From: Sipunculus nudus
Taxonomy: Eukaryota > Annelida > Sipuncula > Golfingiida > Sipunculidae
Assembly: GCA_026874595.1 (NCBI GenBank)
Contig: CM049321.1
Coordinates: 3,215,479-3,279,478, forward strand
Reading direction: 5' to 3'
DNA: 64,000 nt
Shown: piece by piece, positions 1 through 11,083 of the stretch
How positions within the stretch are numbered: position 1 is the first letter of the stretch
Layout: every line of letters starts with the position of its first letter
Translations under genes and position numbers: made by a program
The notes under the pieces: model-generated
Databases searched by the model: none
Seen by the model: the letters and a program-made list of their open reading frames with translations, nothing else
What the model was told of the DNA's origin: nothing

Positions 1-1500
1 GCCTCCCCCTGTTGGGAGGCGAGGTTTATATGGGTTGATAAATTTATTTATAAATCAATAATTGGGTCAAATTATTTTGTGGTTGGAAAAAAATGTATAG
101 GTCCACCATAGTACAAAGCCATCGATTATTATTATTTTTTGTTTGTTTCTTTTCTTTCTTTTCTTTCTTCTTGCCGTGTTTGCGCTAGATCTCAAATGTG
201 GCTGATTTCCATAAACTGACCTTTAGGCACAATATTACTTATAGGTGATAACAATTTGCACCTGATATTTATATTTGCCCTTGACCTAATTTTGAGCTGA
301 TTCCCAAATATCGCCCTGAGCCTTCCAGTGATTTCTCGGTCACACGTCTAATTGTCATTTCCAACTGCTAATACATCTTATAAATAAACATTTGAGGCTA
401 CAGTTACGGTTCGGTCAGAATCGAAAATGTATTCTCGGTGGAATACAACATTTGTAATGAAACTAACATAAGTAGCGTCACTATATTTGTTTTGAAACCT
501 TGGAATTCATAGCTTTTTTCTAGGAAGACAACGTTTATTTTAATAAATAAAATAAAATGATCGTAGCGGTGAATAAATGGATCAATAAATGTAATTCAGC
601 TCTATTTGCTAATAAGCATTATTTGTATGATCAGACTATATATTGTGGCATTTCTAGTTCCCAGTGATATCAGTTTTTAGGTGTATCTTTGTGGATTGTC
701 TCGTGCACTGTCACAATATGTTTTTTTTTGTATCTGTCCTCATGTCTGGCAGTCCGTGGTATAATACATTATTTCTATCACATATATTATTACCACCGGG
801 TTGACGTTATATGAAAGTCAATGTCTGTTGTGTGTATGTTTTTATCGTATAGACTAGGGATGATCGTGTCTGTTATAACTATTTCTCTGCCTTTTAAGTT
901 CGTGTTTGCGTGCATTGGCCACATAGCCTTTATATAGTATGGTAATTTATGTATGTATTACCTCTTGTGGTTGTAACCAAGGGCGGATCTAGGGAGGGGG
1001 GGATGCAGGCCCTCCTCCCACATCAACCTAAAAAAATAATTAAAAAAACACACCAATTAACGAAACATCGTTTATTTCCCTGTTAATTCAATCAATGGAT
1101 TAAGTCTGATGGCATTTCCAGCATACTTGTTTACCTGGCCCAGGGTGTTGCCCTGCCACACCCCCCCCCCCCACTTTTAAAGTCCTTTATCCCCCCCCCC
1201 CCGCACGCTGATTGTTAGTACCATGCAGTCAAAAACCGTAGAGGTGTGTGTTCTTGAACATATATAGCGGGAAAATTTCGAACTTCAACCAATAAACAAA
1301 TTTTTGTCTCACTCTGTACTGAGTCTGACTTTATGCTTAACATGAATGCACACTCAGTTTTATATTTTCACTATACATTTAGTCCATAACCTCTGTCTGT
1401 CGATAATCTCAACGTAACTTCAAACAGGAACCATTAACCATAATACCAATGCACAGTCCCTTCTAAAACAAACGTTTATTATTTCAACTACTTCATGCCC
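1..1500. other. intergenic or intronic, no gene seen
   Basis: No convincing reading frame on either strand. It holds a G-rich 'gcggatctaggga' stretch at about 965-1015, related in style to repeats at 25.0 and 32.1 kb, and C-runs at about 1160-1203. AT-rich throughout. Confidence 0.5.
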
Positions 1501-1534
1501 ATAAGTTCGACATGCGACCAGTAACATCAGGGAT

Positions 1535-1765
1535 TTAGTGTGTAGGCATTATGGCAGCCCCCATGAACGAATTCGTGAAACTTGGGGAAATAAATCTGTC
1601 AGGGTTTGATAAGGGCGTGGGGATGCGACACCCAAAGTACTTTGAGGACAGCATCCAGAAGAGAATTTGTCTGCAGAGAGAGTTTGGTGGCAAGAGGACG
1701 CGTATCGACAAAGTTAAGAGCGGAATAACGCTCTTTTTGGTCCACGCCCAAATCCTCAAATTATA
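1535..1765 (+). repeat. dispersed repeat family, copy 1
   Basis: The segment beginning 'atggcagccccc' and ending 'acgcccaaatcctcaaatta' matches 10030-10490 closely, and its last third matches 20278-20345 in reverse. It contains a 71-codon open frame from an ATG at 1551. The same start in the second copy runs into an early TGA, so the frame is probably not conserved coding sequence. No terminal repeats were found. Best read as an interspersed element of unknown class. Confidence 0.6.
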
Positions 1766-2124
1766 GTAGGATATACCCTCACCCTACAATACATTATAAA
1801 ACCAACCCAAAACTCAAGACATAACTTCTTCCATGGTATATCAATATAAAAGTCGGCCATAGTGTCTGCATGTACCAACGCAACGAAGCAGTTCACCAGG
1901 GAAGGTCCTGGTGATTAAGGCTTAGGAGCTCACGGTCCTTGCTTCAACACCAGACCAATTTGGTCTTAAATCTAAAATCCAGACGGCTTAATAAATAAAT
2001 CCCATTACCTTCGCCTTGATGTTCCTGTGTATGTCTTTTCACAGTAATCGGGAAACCTGCTGAACCAAATATCACGACACTGTATGCAGAATATTGAACC
2101 AGAGACGATCCCATAAAACTTTGT

Positions 2125-2262
2125 GCGGATCCGGATAAAGGGGTTAATCCGGATTAAGAGTCGAATCTGGATTAAGGGGCGAATCCGAATTAAGAGACGA
2201 ATCCGGATTAAGGGGCGAATCCGAATAATGGAGCGGGTCCGGATAAACGGGCGGATCCGGTA
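2125..2262 (+). repeat. 18-bp minisatellite
   Basis: About seven diverged units of roughly 18 bp around 'cgaatccggattaagggg'. Because 18 is a multiple of three, the array keeps an open frame of repeated Arg-Ile-Arg-Ile-Lys-Gly, which explains the short ORF here. No sign of a gene. Confidence 0.75.
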
Positions 2263-2399
2263 TAGGATAGATGTGCCTTTACATTCTAGTCCTTATCATG
2301 TTGTTATTTACATGCACATTCAATGGCCAGCGCCACCTACGGAATGTGAACCTACCCGTTCGTAGTATACTAATACTATTATAATTATCGAATGAGGGC

Positions 2400-4930
2400 G
2401 CGGTCATGTTCAGAGCGTTCCTTCGGATGCTACTTGGAAGATACGGGGTAAATATCACAAGTCGCGTGTCAGAATTAAGTGTACACCACAGGTAATAAAA
2501 ACAGAACCGTCCGCGGCTTTAATATATGACGCCCGGCATTTTCTTAACAAATATCTCGTTATGACCTGCTGAGGTAATAGGTTCTGGTGTGCCTGTAGGG
2601 GGCCATATTATGATGCGCCATCATGAAACGGTTGGTCAAAGGTGTAATTTATAGGGCAACCGGCAGTAATTTTATGAATGCAATAAATTGAAAGATGGAT
2701 CATTTCTGGTCACAATTTAACCAGAATTCGTTAAAGCCAGCATTTCACTTGTGTCATTAGAAGAATTTCTGTGATTAATGACTTACTTTGTATACACACT
2801 AATGATCTGCAGGTTTTTATATCACCGCTGTGACGGCGGGCGACCTTGTTTGTCTGTTAGTGAGCACGGTACATGTGCCCATGTTGACAAACAGAAATAC
2901 CGTGTTACCCGAGGTGGCTGAATGCACATTTATATATGAGGGACTTCACTGATCATTAGTTGATGTAGGTCAGAACATATAAAGAACATTCAGTCATTTG
3001 CAAATCTCTAGTCCGTGTGATCTGCCATAGATTTATTTACTGGTGATGATTGGGAAACGACTCGAGGTCATGTTTTCGGGTTCTCCCGTATGATATAAAC
3101 AAAACGGACAGCCTGCATGTGCGCCGTGGGATCAGTACTTCTTTTGCTCCTTTCTATATAATGTCTGACTTTATCAAATTTGCATCAGATATCGGAATAG
3201 GTTTCATTGATATTAAAATTGTAAACACAAGACACAGATTCCTGATCTGATCAATATTCACGGGAAGGTTTACGCTTAAGGATATGCAAGTTGCTCATGT
3301 ACGGCATGATTGCTCACGTATTTTCACTTTCAAAATTTGAAATATAACTGAATCCACGTTGTATTTTTTTTTGCCGATAACACGAAGAATCTACTATTAG
3401 ACTTTGGTCCCATTTCTAAGATTACCATGATATATTATGTTTCTAAACTTGGTTTAGAGTTAACCTATACTGGAAACATACCTTTAAAAAACTGATTCTG
3501 AATTGTAACGTATTTGAAATGTGTCACATAGACAATAAAGGTTTAATAAAAACATTATCCCAGCTTTGACTACCCTCACGCGCCTGTGACTCATCCCATA
3601 TCCCTGAAGATAAATTTACGCCGCTGACAACACGGGTTTCATCTGGAACCTGATGATACGTTATGATCAGGACAAGAATCTCCAACTGCCAGCTGGAATC
3701 TTTTCACTGAGAAAATGGTTCCTTCTTGAACCATGGTTCTAGACAAAACCATGTTGGGTTCTTAGAAGAACTCACAAGAACCTTTTTTTCTTAGAGTGTA
3801 CTAGAATACAGTCATCGCGGATAGGGGAGCTACAGTTGTGCGAAAAGAGTTAAATGTACTTCCGCCATGCAGCAGAGGTGTTATTATGTCAGGGCATGGT
3901 TAGTCCTTTGCGAGTTTTACTCCCAAAGAGTAAAAATGGACTTAAATGAAACATTTCTACAGTGTTAAGTATCACTCAAATAAGTCTTTTCATTTATGAG
4001 ATTTTGTATACCACTGCAATTTCTTTATCTTGGCCGAGAACATGCAGAGTCATTCGCTTGGATTATCGCCCGCCTTTGTTCTGGATCGCACCTGTGATCC
4101 GACCATGAAATACCTCGATATATATTTTTTATGTATCGTACAGAAAAGTTTGATTGGAATCACGGGGAGACATATATAAAGTAGCAGAATTCTTTCTAGT
4201 TTTATTTGATTTGAAACGGAAGACGGCTTAGCACAGACCCACTGGCTAAATATTCAGAATGTACAAAGGCATAGTTAGCAAGATCCCGATATTTCAATAT
4301 TGTAACGAGAAACGTTTGACTTATCTTTGTTTGCTGGTAACTCATATATATATCAAGGTTACATTTACACTATCATATCATTGATATGAAACGCTCATGA
4401 AGTGAAACGCTTCAAACCTCGGTCACTGCACCGAGTTCACCTAAACGAACGCAGACCCGATAGACGTGTCCTTATAAATCAACCATATACCTTTAAAAAT
4501 TGGGAGAATGTTTACTTTTGACACCGTGCATATATCACTGAAGCATAAATCATCTGATCTTGCGATGAATTACAAGTGATAATGAGAGTAAAAATACCGG
4601 AATTATATATAGCAGCTCCCTGAAAAAAAACCGCGAAAAGAAAAATACACGTATAATATACCGTCACATTACTGATAAATGGACCAAATGCAGGGTATCA
4701 CACACATTAAAATGCTTTGTATAATAATACTGTTAATATATCAAACATCACTTTTTTAACATTATTATATATGACGTCTGACAATAAATGTGCTTTTCGT
4801 TTTATAGCTAATTCGATAATGGCGTAGTTTATTTTTTTATTTTTTTTTATAAAAGGCCTATATCACGATACTTAACGCAAATGATAAACAAAAGAATTAT
4901 TCTATAATGTAGAGGAGATGTATAGTTTTT
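2400..4930. other. no gene seen
   Basis: AT-rich DNA without a supported coding region. A short stretch at about 3700-3810 contains several 'ggttct/agaacc' inverted pairs and ends 'tttttttcttagagtgta', resembling the repeat cluster at 41.9-42.2 kb. Confidence 0.45.
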
Positions 4931-4934
4931 GAAA

Positions 4935-4937
<3 letters not shown>

Positions 4938-4987
<50 letters not shown>

Positions 4988-5052
4988 CATGTATATGCAT
5001 CTAATCAACAAACAACCCTATATCTGAGTATATAATTTGTGTGTGCGTAACA

Positions 5053-5093
<41 letters not shown>

Positions 5094-5107
5094 CATTTAA
5101 AACACTG

Positions 5108-5174
<67 letters not shown>
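4938..5174. repeat. three (TA)n microsatellite blocks
   Basis: (TA)n runs at about 4938-4983, 5053-5087 and 5113-5174. Open frames across them encode only Tyr-Ile repeats and are artefacts. Confidence 0.95.
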
Positions 5175-5176
<2 letters not shown>

Positions 5177-6054
5177 TATATGGGTAAGCGTCTCAACAAA
5201 TACATATTATCATTCTGTACAGGGCCATGCAGACAGTAAAACATTTAGCACTTTCTCGCTTTCCGCTTGGCTGAACATCCTCCACACACCTGGGCCCCGT
5301 GACAATACTACACGCCGAAATCCAGTACAAAAACAACCACAGCTGTGAGAGACGGCGGCCATGTTGGTTTTCTGATGGCCTTGGCGGGCTGTGACCTAGG
5401 GTCCCTCCAAGCGCAGTGCAGTTATGTGATTTTGAGGTTATGTGATTTATTTAACAGCTATATTGCTACATGTATAAGAGCACTGTCAACTTGGCAGTGA
5501 CGTCAGCCACAGAGAAACCCCTTCACTTAACTAAAACTTAAAGGTTTCACCAAAAGCCTGCTACTTCCGTCACTAAGGGAAAGTAAAAAACATCATGTGT
5601 TGCAAGATTTAAGTTTTTTTCTCAATTTTGCTTGTGACGTCACACTTTGCATCAGCCAATCACATCAGGGCCAATAGTCTCTGTCCAGGACACATAATAA
5701 GCCCACGTGCTAATGCATTTTCTGCCCGAACCTTTTGGTGGTATAGGTACGTTAATTGCGATATGAATATGGGCGTCAATTAAGGGAGATGATATATTCC
5801 CATAACCCACTTTTCAGCAAGGGGGGGGGGGGGGTCAATGTAATCATCCCCCTGCTATTCAGAAAATTATATTTATATATTGAAAATGAGATACATTGAT
5901 AATTAGAATGACAGCCTTTGTTTCTAATGCTGAGTTCACAATGAAATATTTTTCTAAAACTGGTTTAGAAGTAACCTATACGGGAAATAATACCTTATTT
6001 TTAAAAAACATATACTTAATTGCAATATATTTGAAATGGGTAACAGAGACAACT

Positions 6055-6058
<4 letters not shown>

Positions 6059-6096
<38 letters not shown>

Positions 6097-6118
6097 GTGT
6101 GTGTATATATATATATAT
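6059..6118. repeat. (TA)n then (TG)n microsatellite
   Basis: A run of TA dinucleotides followed by interrupted TG/TA repeats. A separate C-run lies at about 6161-6172. Confidence 0.9.
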
Positions 6119-6696
6119 TTAATGTGTGTGTTTGTGTGTGTTTATGAGGAAGTTTGATTACCCCCCCCCCCCACTCAAAGTCATCCCCCTACCCTTAAAG
6201 ATAAATTGAAGCCACTCGATATGCTCTGCATGTAGGCTTTCAAAGAGCCAAGATCATTTTCCAAATAAATTGCATAAGCACTTTCGATCTCATCTTTGTA
6301 TCAAGGAGTTTACACTCCTTGGTTGAACTTTGGCCGCTAGGCATTATTATAGCTTTCTCTAGAGTTTCTCGCACAAAATCATTATTGCAGTTTCGGTTTT
6401 GAGTCTTCATGGTTTGATTTATGTAACTTTAAAATGAGGAGAGACGAATCCAAACATTCTGAAGTAAAATTGTACACTAATGAAGAAAAAGTTTAAGTTG
6501 GGAAAAATCTGTTCGCATTTTAGTTTTAGAATTCATTTTAATATAATATTCAAATATCACAAAAAAATCCTACACAATGTGACTTGTGATTTAAACAAAA
6601 TTAAATCCAAAATTGAAATGCGAAAAGAATTTAAAAAAATACACATTATTTTAAATAATGCTAGATTGCATTTATGTCTGTATGTCTCTCTCTCAT

Positions 6697-6702
<6 letters not shown>

Positions 6703-6751
<49 letters not shown>
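6703..6751. repeat. (TA)n microsatellite
   Basis: About 24 TA units. The open frames crossing it on both strands owe their length to this array. Confidence 0.95.
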
Positions 6752-6756
<5 letters not shown>

Positions 6757-6849
6757 TAGACACACAAAAATTCCCTATTCTACAATATCCAGCATACAGC
6801 TCCCAGTATAATTTTACCAAGCTTTGTTCTAAGCCTGTATTACCGTAAA

Positions 6850-9744
6850 TGTTCTGTTTAACAGTAATACGACTGACACGTTTCAGGTCATAGAGAAATT
6901 ATATGTTATAGTCAGCTCGTGCTGTTGTTAATGTTAAAGTGTAGTAACACCACTCCACGAAATATCACATTTCACGCAATGGTTATAGGTCAGGGATACG
7001 CTTACCCCACTAAAGGTACAGGCGGTCGAAGCAAATTAGGACTGAGTAAACATATGTGCAGCCTGACTATGGATTAAATACTCACTGATTTTGTATAGTT
7101 GTGTAGACTGAAAATATACCTTTAGTATATCAGATATGTCTGCTAGGTATGTGCAGCCTTAGTGTCACTGGTGTGGTATTCTTATCTTATCAGAGATGGA
7201 GACGATAATGAATAAACCTTATCATAAACTTGTATATACGCAGAACTGATTCTGGGTATATAATATGCGATTGTATAACAAAACCATAAGGTACTGTGGT
7301 TGGCTTTCTGTTTCTCGAGAGTTCCAAATTCGAGATATTCGGGGGAGGAACATTATCGCGAAATTGACACCTTCGTGAATAATACAAGTTATTTACACAG
7401 GTGAAGCGGTCATTTATCATATCGCCTCATTTACATTTTTTGCGTGTTAACCAAACGACTACATCTGAAGGTTACAGGTAACATATAAATTAAAAACAGA
7501 CATTATAAATATCGAATCTTTATTTTATCAGCTTGATGGGGAAAATAATTTCTGCTCGTTGTTGTGGGTAGTCGTCTCATTATTATGGTTTATCTCGTAT
7601 ATTGAATAATTAATGGAATAATGGATATACTTTGATCGCGAAAACGGAACTCTCGCGAAACAATTAAAACGTGGAATTGGGGAAATATTAGCTTCTCAAA
7701 TATGGAGGCGACCACATTTAGCATACCCAAAAAAACACGGCTTGACTCTGAAAGACATTGTCTCTGGTGGGGGCATTTTTAAAGAGAGTAATGGTCCCTA
7801 TAATTATTGGGGGGGAGGGAACCCCCTGTCTCCTAATTTATTAGCGGAATAAAAGGCATAATTGTCAAAATATAGCAATATAAGGTTAATTTCATAGTCT
7901 AGTTTATAGTTTCACATTAAGCGTATTAATATATAAATTACGTATCAATAAATGTATACCGAAATGTAAATTATATACTATTTCATGTTGGAAGTGAAGA
8001 ACTGTTTTTTTTATATATATTCTGGAAGTGGGGACTATTGTTCTCAGTTTTATAAAGGATGTTTTTGTCAGGGGGGTGTTTCTTTGTGTAGCCCTGTAGA
8101 TTGCCCCCTATAACATTTCTGAGCAAACACGACTGGTTTTAAGTTAAAAACTGACTTTGGGAATGTTAGATTGTTAATATGCTGATGTAAGAGAGAATGT
8201 GTGAGAGAGGGAAAAGAGAGAGAGAGGGAGAGAGAGAGATTGTAGCGTATATGTCATCTTTCAAATAAAAATATGATCTCTCGGACAAGCGTGTTTGTTG
8301 GTAGTGATTTTGTGATATATAGGCGGACAAAGATAGACAGATCTGAGGATGTATGCTTCATTTAATATGTCTCCTTGAACCAGCATGTGTAAATATGTGA
8401 AAGACAAAATTTCTTTTCAGTGGTTCAGCAGCGTTCTCGAAAACTTGTAGCAAAAACACTGATCCATAAAGGGGTTAGAGGGTGTGTGTGTATGGGGGGG
8501 GGGGGGGGGGACAATCCCCTCATTTATGATAGAAATATGTGAACATAGAATTATATACGCTTAATACCCATATGGAGTGGCGAATTTTGCGTATCGTATA
8601 GTATTAATTCTTCCCCTACTACAGCATGCGAGCGTTTTATTTAAAGTCTACTTGCAGTTGCGGCCACTTATGCTTATGGCTTATGCCAAGGTGACGAGTC
8701 TCCTCATTTCTCATTAGATCATGTATCCGCGTCTGATAACTATATTAATATTATTATCATAATTATTAGTACCCTGGCCGTCCGTCAGTATGATCAGTTT
8801 ATTCCATACCTTATACTTATAAACACATTAAGCAAATTATATACAGTATTCTGAAAAGGTATAACATAAATTGCAACGCAAAGAATGTAATTTAATCATT
8901 CGCCAACTCAATGCCATCAAGCTTTTTGCTATGAATCACTTTTATCTCACGGCTTCAGCTACATGAAAACAATAACAACAGTTGCGGCAATAAGGAAAGA
9001 TTTTCATTTTATACCATACGGACATATTTTATTCCGAAATGTCACCAGACAGTGTGCTATAAAATAATAACAATGGAAACACTGCAGGCATGATGAAAAT
9101 ATAAACAGCGGCGGGAACGATGGGATATTTTTCCCATCCAGGTTGTCCCTTGCCAGGAATTTATGATATTCCTACAAAAACATATCATAAATCAGCCCGC
9201 GTCCACGGAGATGGAAGTTTTATGATTAATTGATGCGTCGAGGTACCGGTTTGCCTCACTATAAATCAAAAGATATTCCTACGCCGGCGGCCCAATCCAC
9301 AGGTCTATGACCTGCTTTGATGTCTCCGCACAGACCCACCGAAGTGTGACCAAACTAAAGAATCAGCACGTTTGTATGGGGTTTAATGATCTGTTGAAGG
9401 TTTAAGGCATGCCCAAAGGAGGACGTACACACCACTACGTGCCAAGCTGTACAGCATCGGAAATTCTGAATAATTACACAAATCAACACATGAGGGCGTC
9501 TAGACCACATGGATTCCATACTTGAAAGCCCTATTATTTACTCCGACAGGCTCGACACAATGTTTTCAACATACTGGTGATAAAAAATACCCTCTCCGTC
9601 TTTCCTAGCAATGTTTATCACCAGTAAAATATGGTTTATGATTTTATGTGGCTCAACACCACTTGAAGGTATTATTTGAATTCCTAAACACATCACAAAT
9701 TAACAATCCTTTAATTTGTCCATTTACATTGTCATGTGCTAATA

Positions 9745-9745
<1 letters not shown>
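6850..9745. other. no gene seen
   Basis: AT-rich, with a GA-rich microsatellite near 8190-8240 and a G-run at about 8495-8510. No supported exon on either strand. It may be intergenic, or part of the first intron of the Ebony-like gene, whose first exon was not found. Confidence 0.45.

Positions 9746-9749
<4 letters not shown>

Positions 9750-9807
<58 letters not shown>
9750..9807. repeat. (TA)n microsatellite
   Basis: About 28 uninterrupted TA units. Confidence 0.95.
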
Positions 9808-9810
<3 letters not shown>

Positions 9811-10027
9811 CATCATTTTACCAACATTGTAACCAGCCAACCTGATAATTAAATAAAATCTGAATAACATGTTTTCCTTTTACCATTCAAGGAAAGTCTG
9901 GGAATTTGATATTATGCTCCAGATCATTTACAAATCATGCAATTAGCCCTGAAGGGAATGTAGCCAGTTTCGAATAATCTTTCTTTCATCAGCATGTGAC
10001 TTGTGACATCCGGATATAAGTGTGCAA

Positions 10028-10495
10028 ACAAAATGGCAGCCCACTGAACGGTTTCGAGAAACTGGGAGATTTAAGTTTTTCAGGGTTCTTTAAGGGCGCG
10101 GGGATGCGATACATAAGTACTTATAGAGGACTGTGTCTAGGCGAGAATCTTTCTGCGGAGTGAAGTTTATAAACTTTATTTTTAATGAATTGTACAACAA
10201 GCTTTAATGACTAATACGAGGCACTCTCCATGGCTCGGATGTTTGCGTTCGGTAGTCTGTAGAGGCTGAGGAAACCGGAGGACCCGGAGAAAATCACCGA
10301 ACTTGGACGGGTCACTACAACCCACTCTCATGGCAAATCCGGGGATTGGACCCTGGTCGCCAGCGGAGAGAGCCGAGCATTTTACCACTCGACCATCCAG
10401 GCCCCCGTGAAGGCGTCAAGGGGATGTGTATCGACAATGTTAAATTAGGAATAACGCTTTTTTGGACCACGTCCAAATCCTTGATATATAGTAGG
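10028..10495 (+). repeat. dispersed repeat family, copy 2, split by a SINE
   Basis: Left part (10028-10165) and right part (about 10404-10495) together parallel the repeat at 1535-1765. The intervening 240 bp is a SINE in reverse orientation. 'GTGAAG' occurs at both junctions and may be a short target-site duplication. Confidence 0.65.
10166..10406 (-). mobile_element. tRNA-derived SINE
   Basis: On the minus strand the element starts 'gggggcctggatggtcgagt', an A-box-like region (about 10380-10398). A B-box-like 'gggtccaatcccc' follows (about 10341-10354), at a spacing typical of a tRNA head. Next comes a body with 'ctccgggtcctccggtttcc' (about 10268-10290), a core seen in many mollusc SINEs, and an A/T-rich tail. 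It is not a functional tRNA: no complete cloverleaf was found. Inserted into the dispersed repeat at 10028-10495. Confidence 0.75.
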
Positions 10496-10699
10496 ATGTC
10501 GAAATAACTGATCAAATGTTTGATTTGCCATCGTAGGTTTATAGCGTGTTAACCTGAAATAGTCAAAATAATCACAGAATTTTGTTTTCCAGTAAAGCCA
10601 GGAACACTCACAGAAGGTCATAGATCGAAACGTCATAGTATTTTTTCGGATGTGTATGTTTTATGTCCCAATAGGCATAGGTTTACGGCTGATATATCA

Positions 10700-11083
10700 C
10701 ATCAATCAATGAATTGTTCAATAAAAGGTGAAACGCAATTGACAGAGAAATTTCTGGAAAGCAAACAGTAGTTAACCTAGGTCCGCCGCATTTTTTTTAC
10801 AAATATCATTGTGGAATATTTTTCATGTGGATTAATTAGATCGATATTTAATTTTGTTTAAACATAAGACATATGATACTGCAATATGTATTTTTTCACC
10901 TCATCTGTTTCTAATAATTATTGATTTAATTAACATTCAATATTCGTGTATATTTAATGAAGTATAAATTATATCTACAATAATTTCTCGCTGATATCCA
11001 TGTTAGAGAAAATTGTTCTGTCATATTTTTTTTCAATGATTGCTATTGAATCTCTGACAAAAGTTTTATCATGTCTTGGACAG
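10700..11083 (+). other. intron upstream of the Ebony-like exon
   Basis: AT-rich sequence ending in an AG at 11082-11083. The long downstream frame meets an in-frame stop at 11055-11057 without an ATG, so translation cannot start here and an unseen 5' exon must supply the start codon and two bases of the split codon. The pyrimidine tract before the acceptor is weak ('atgtcttggacag'), so the exact border could shift by a few bases. Confidence 0.6.
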
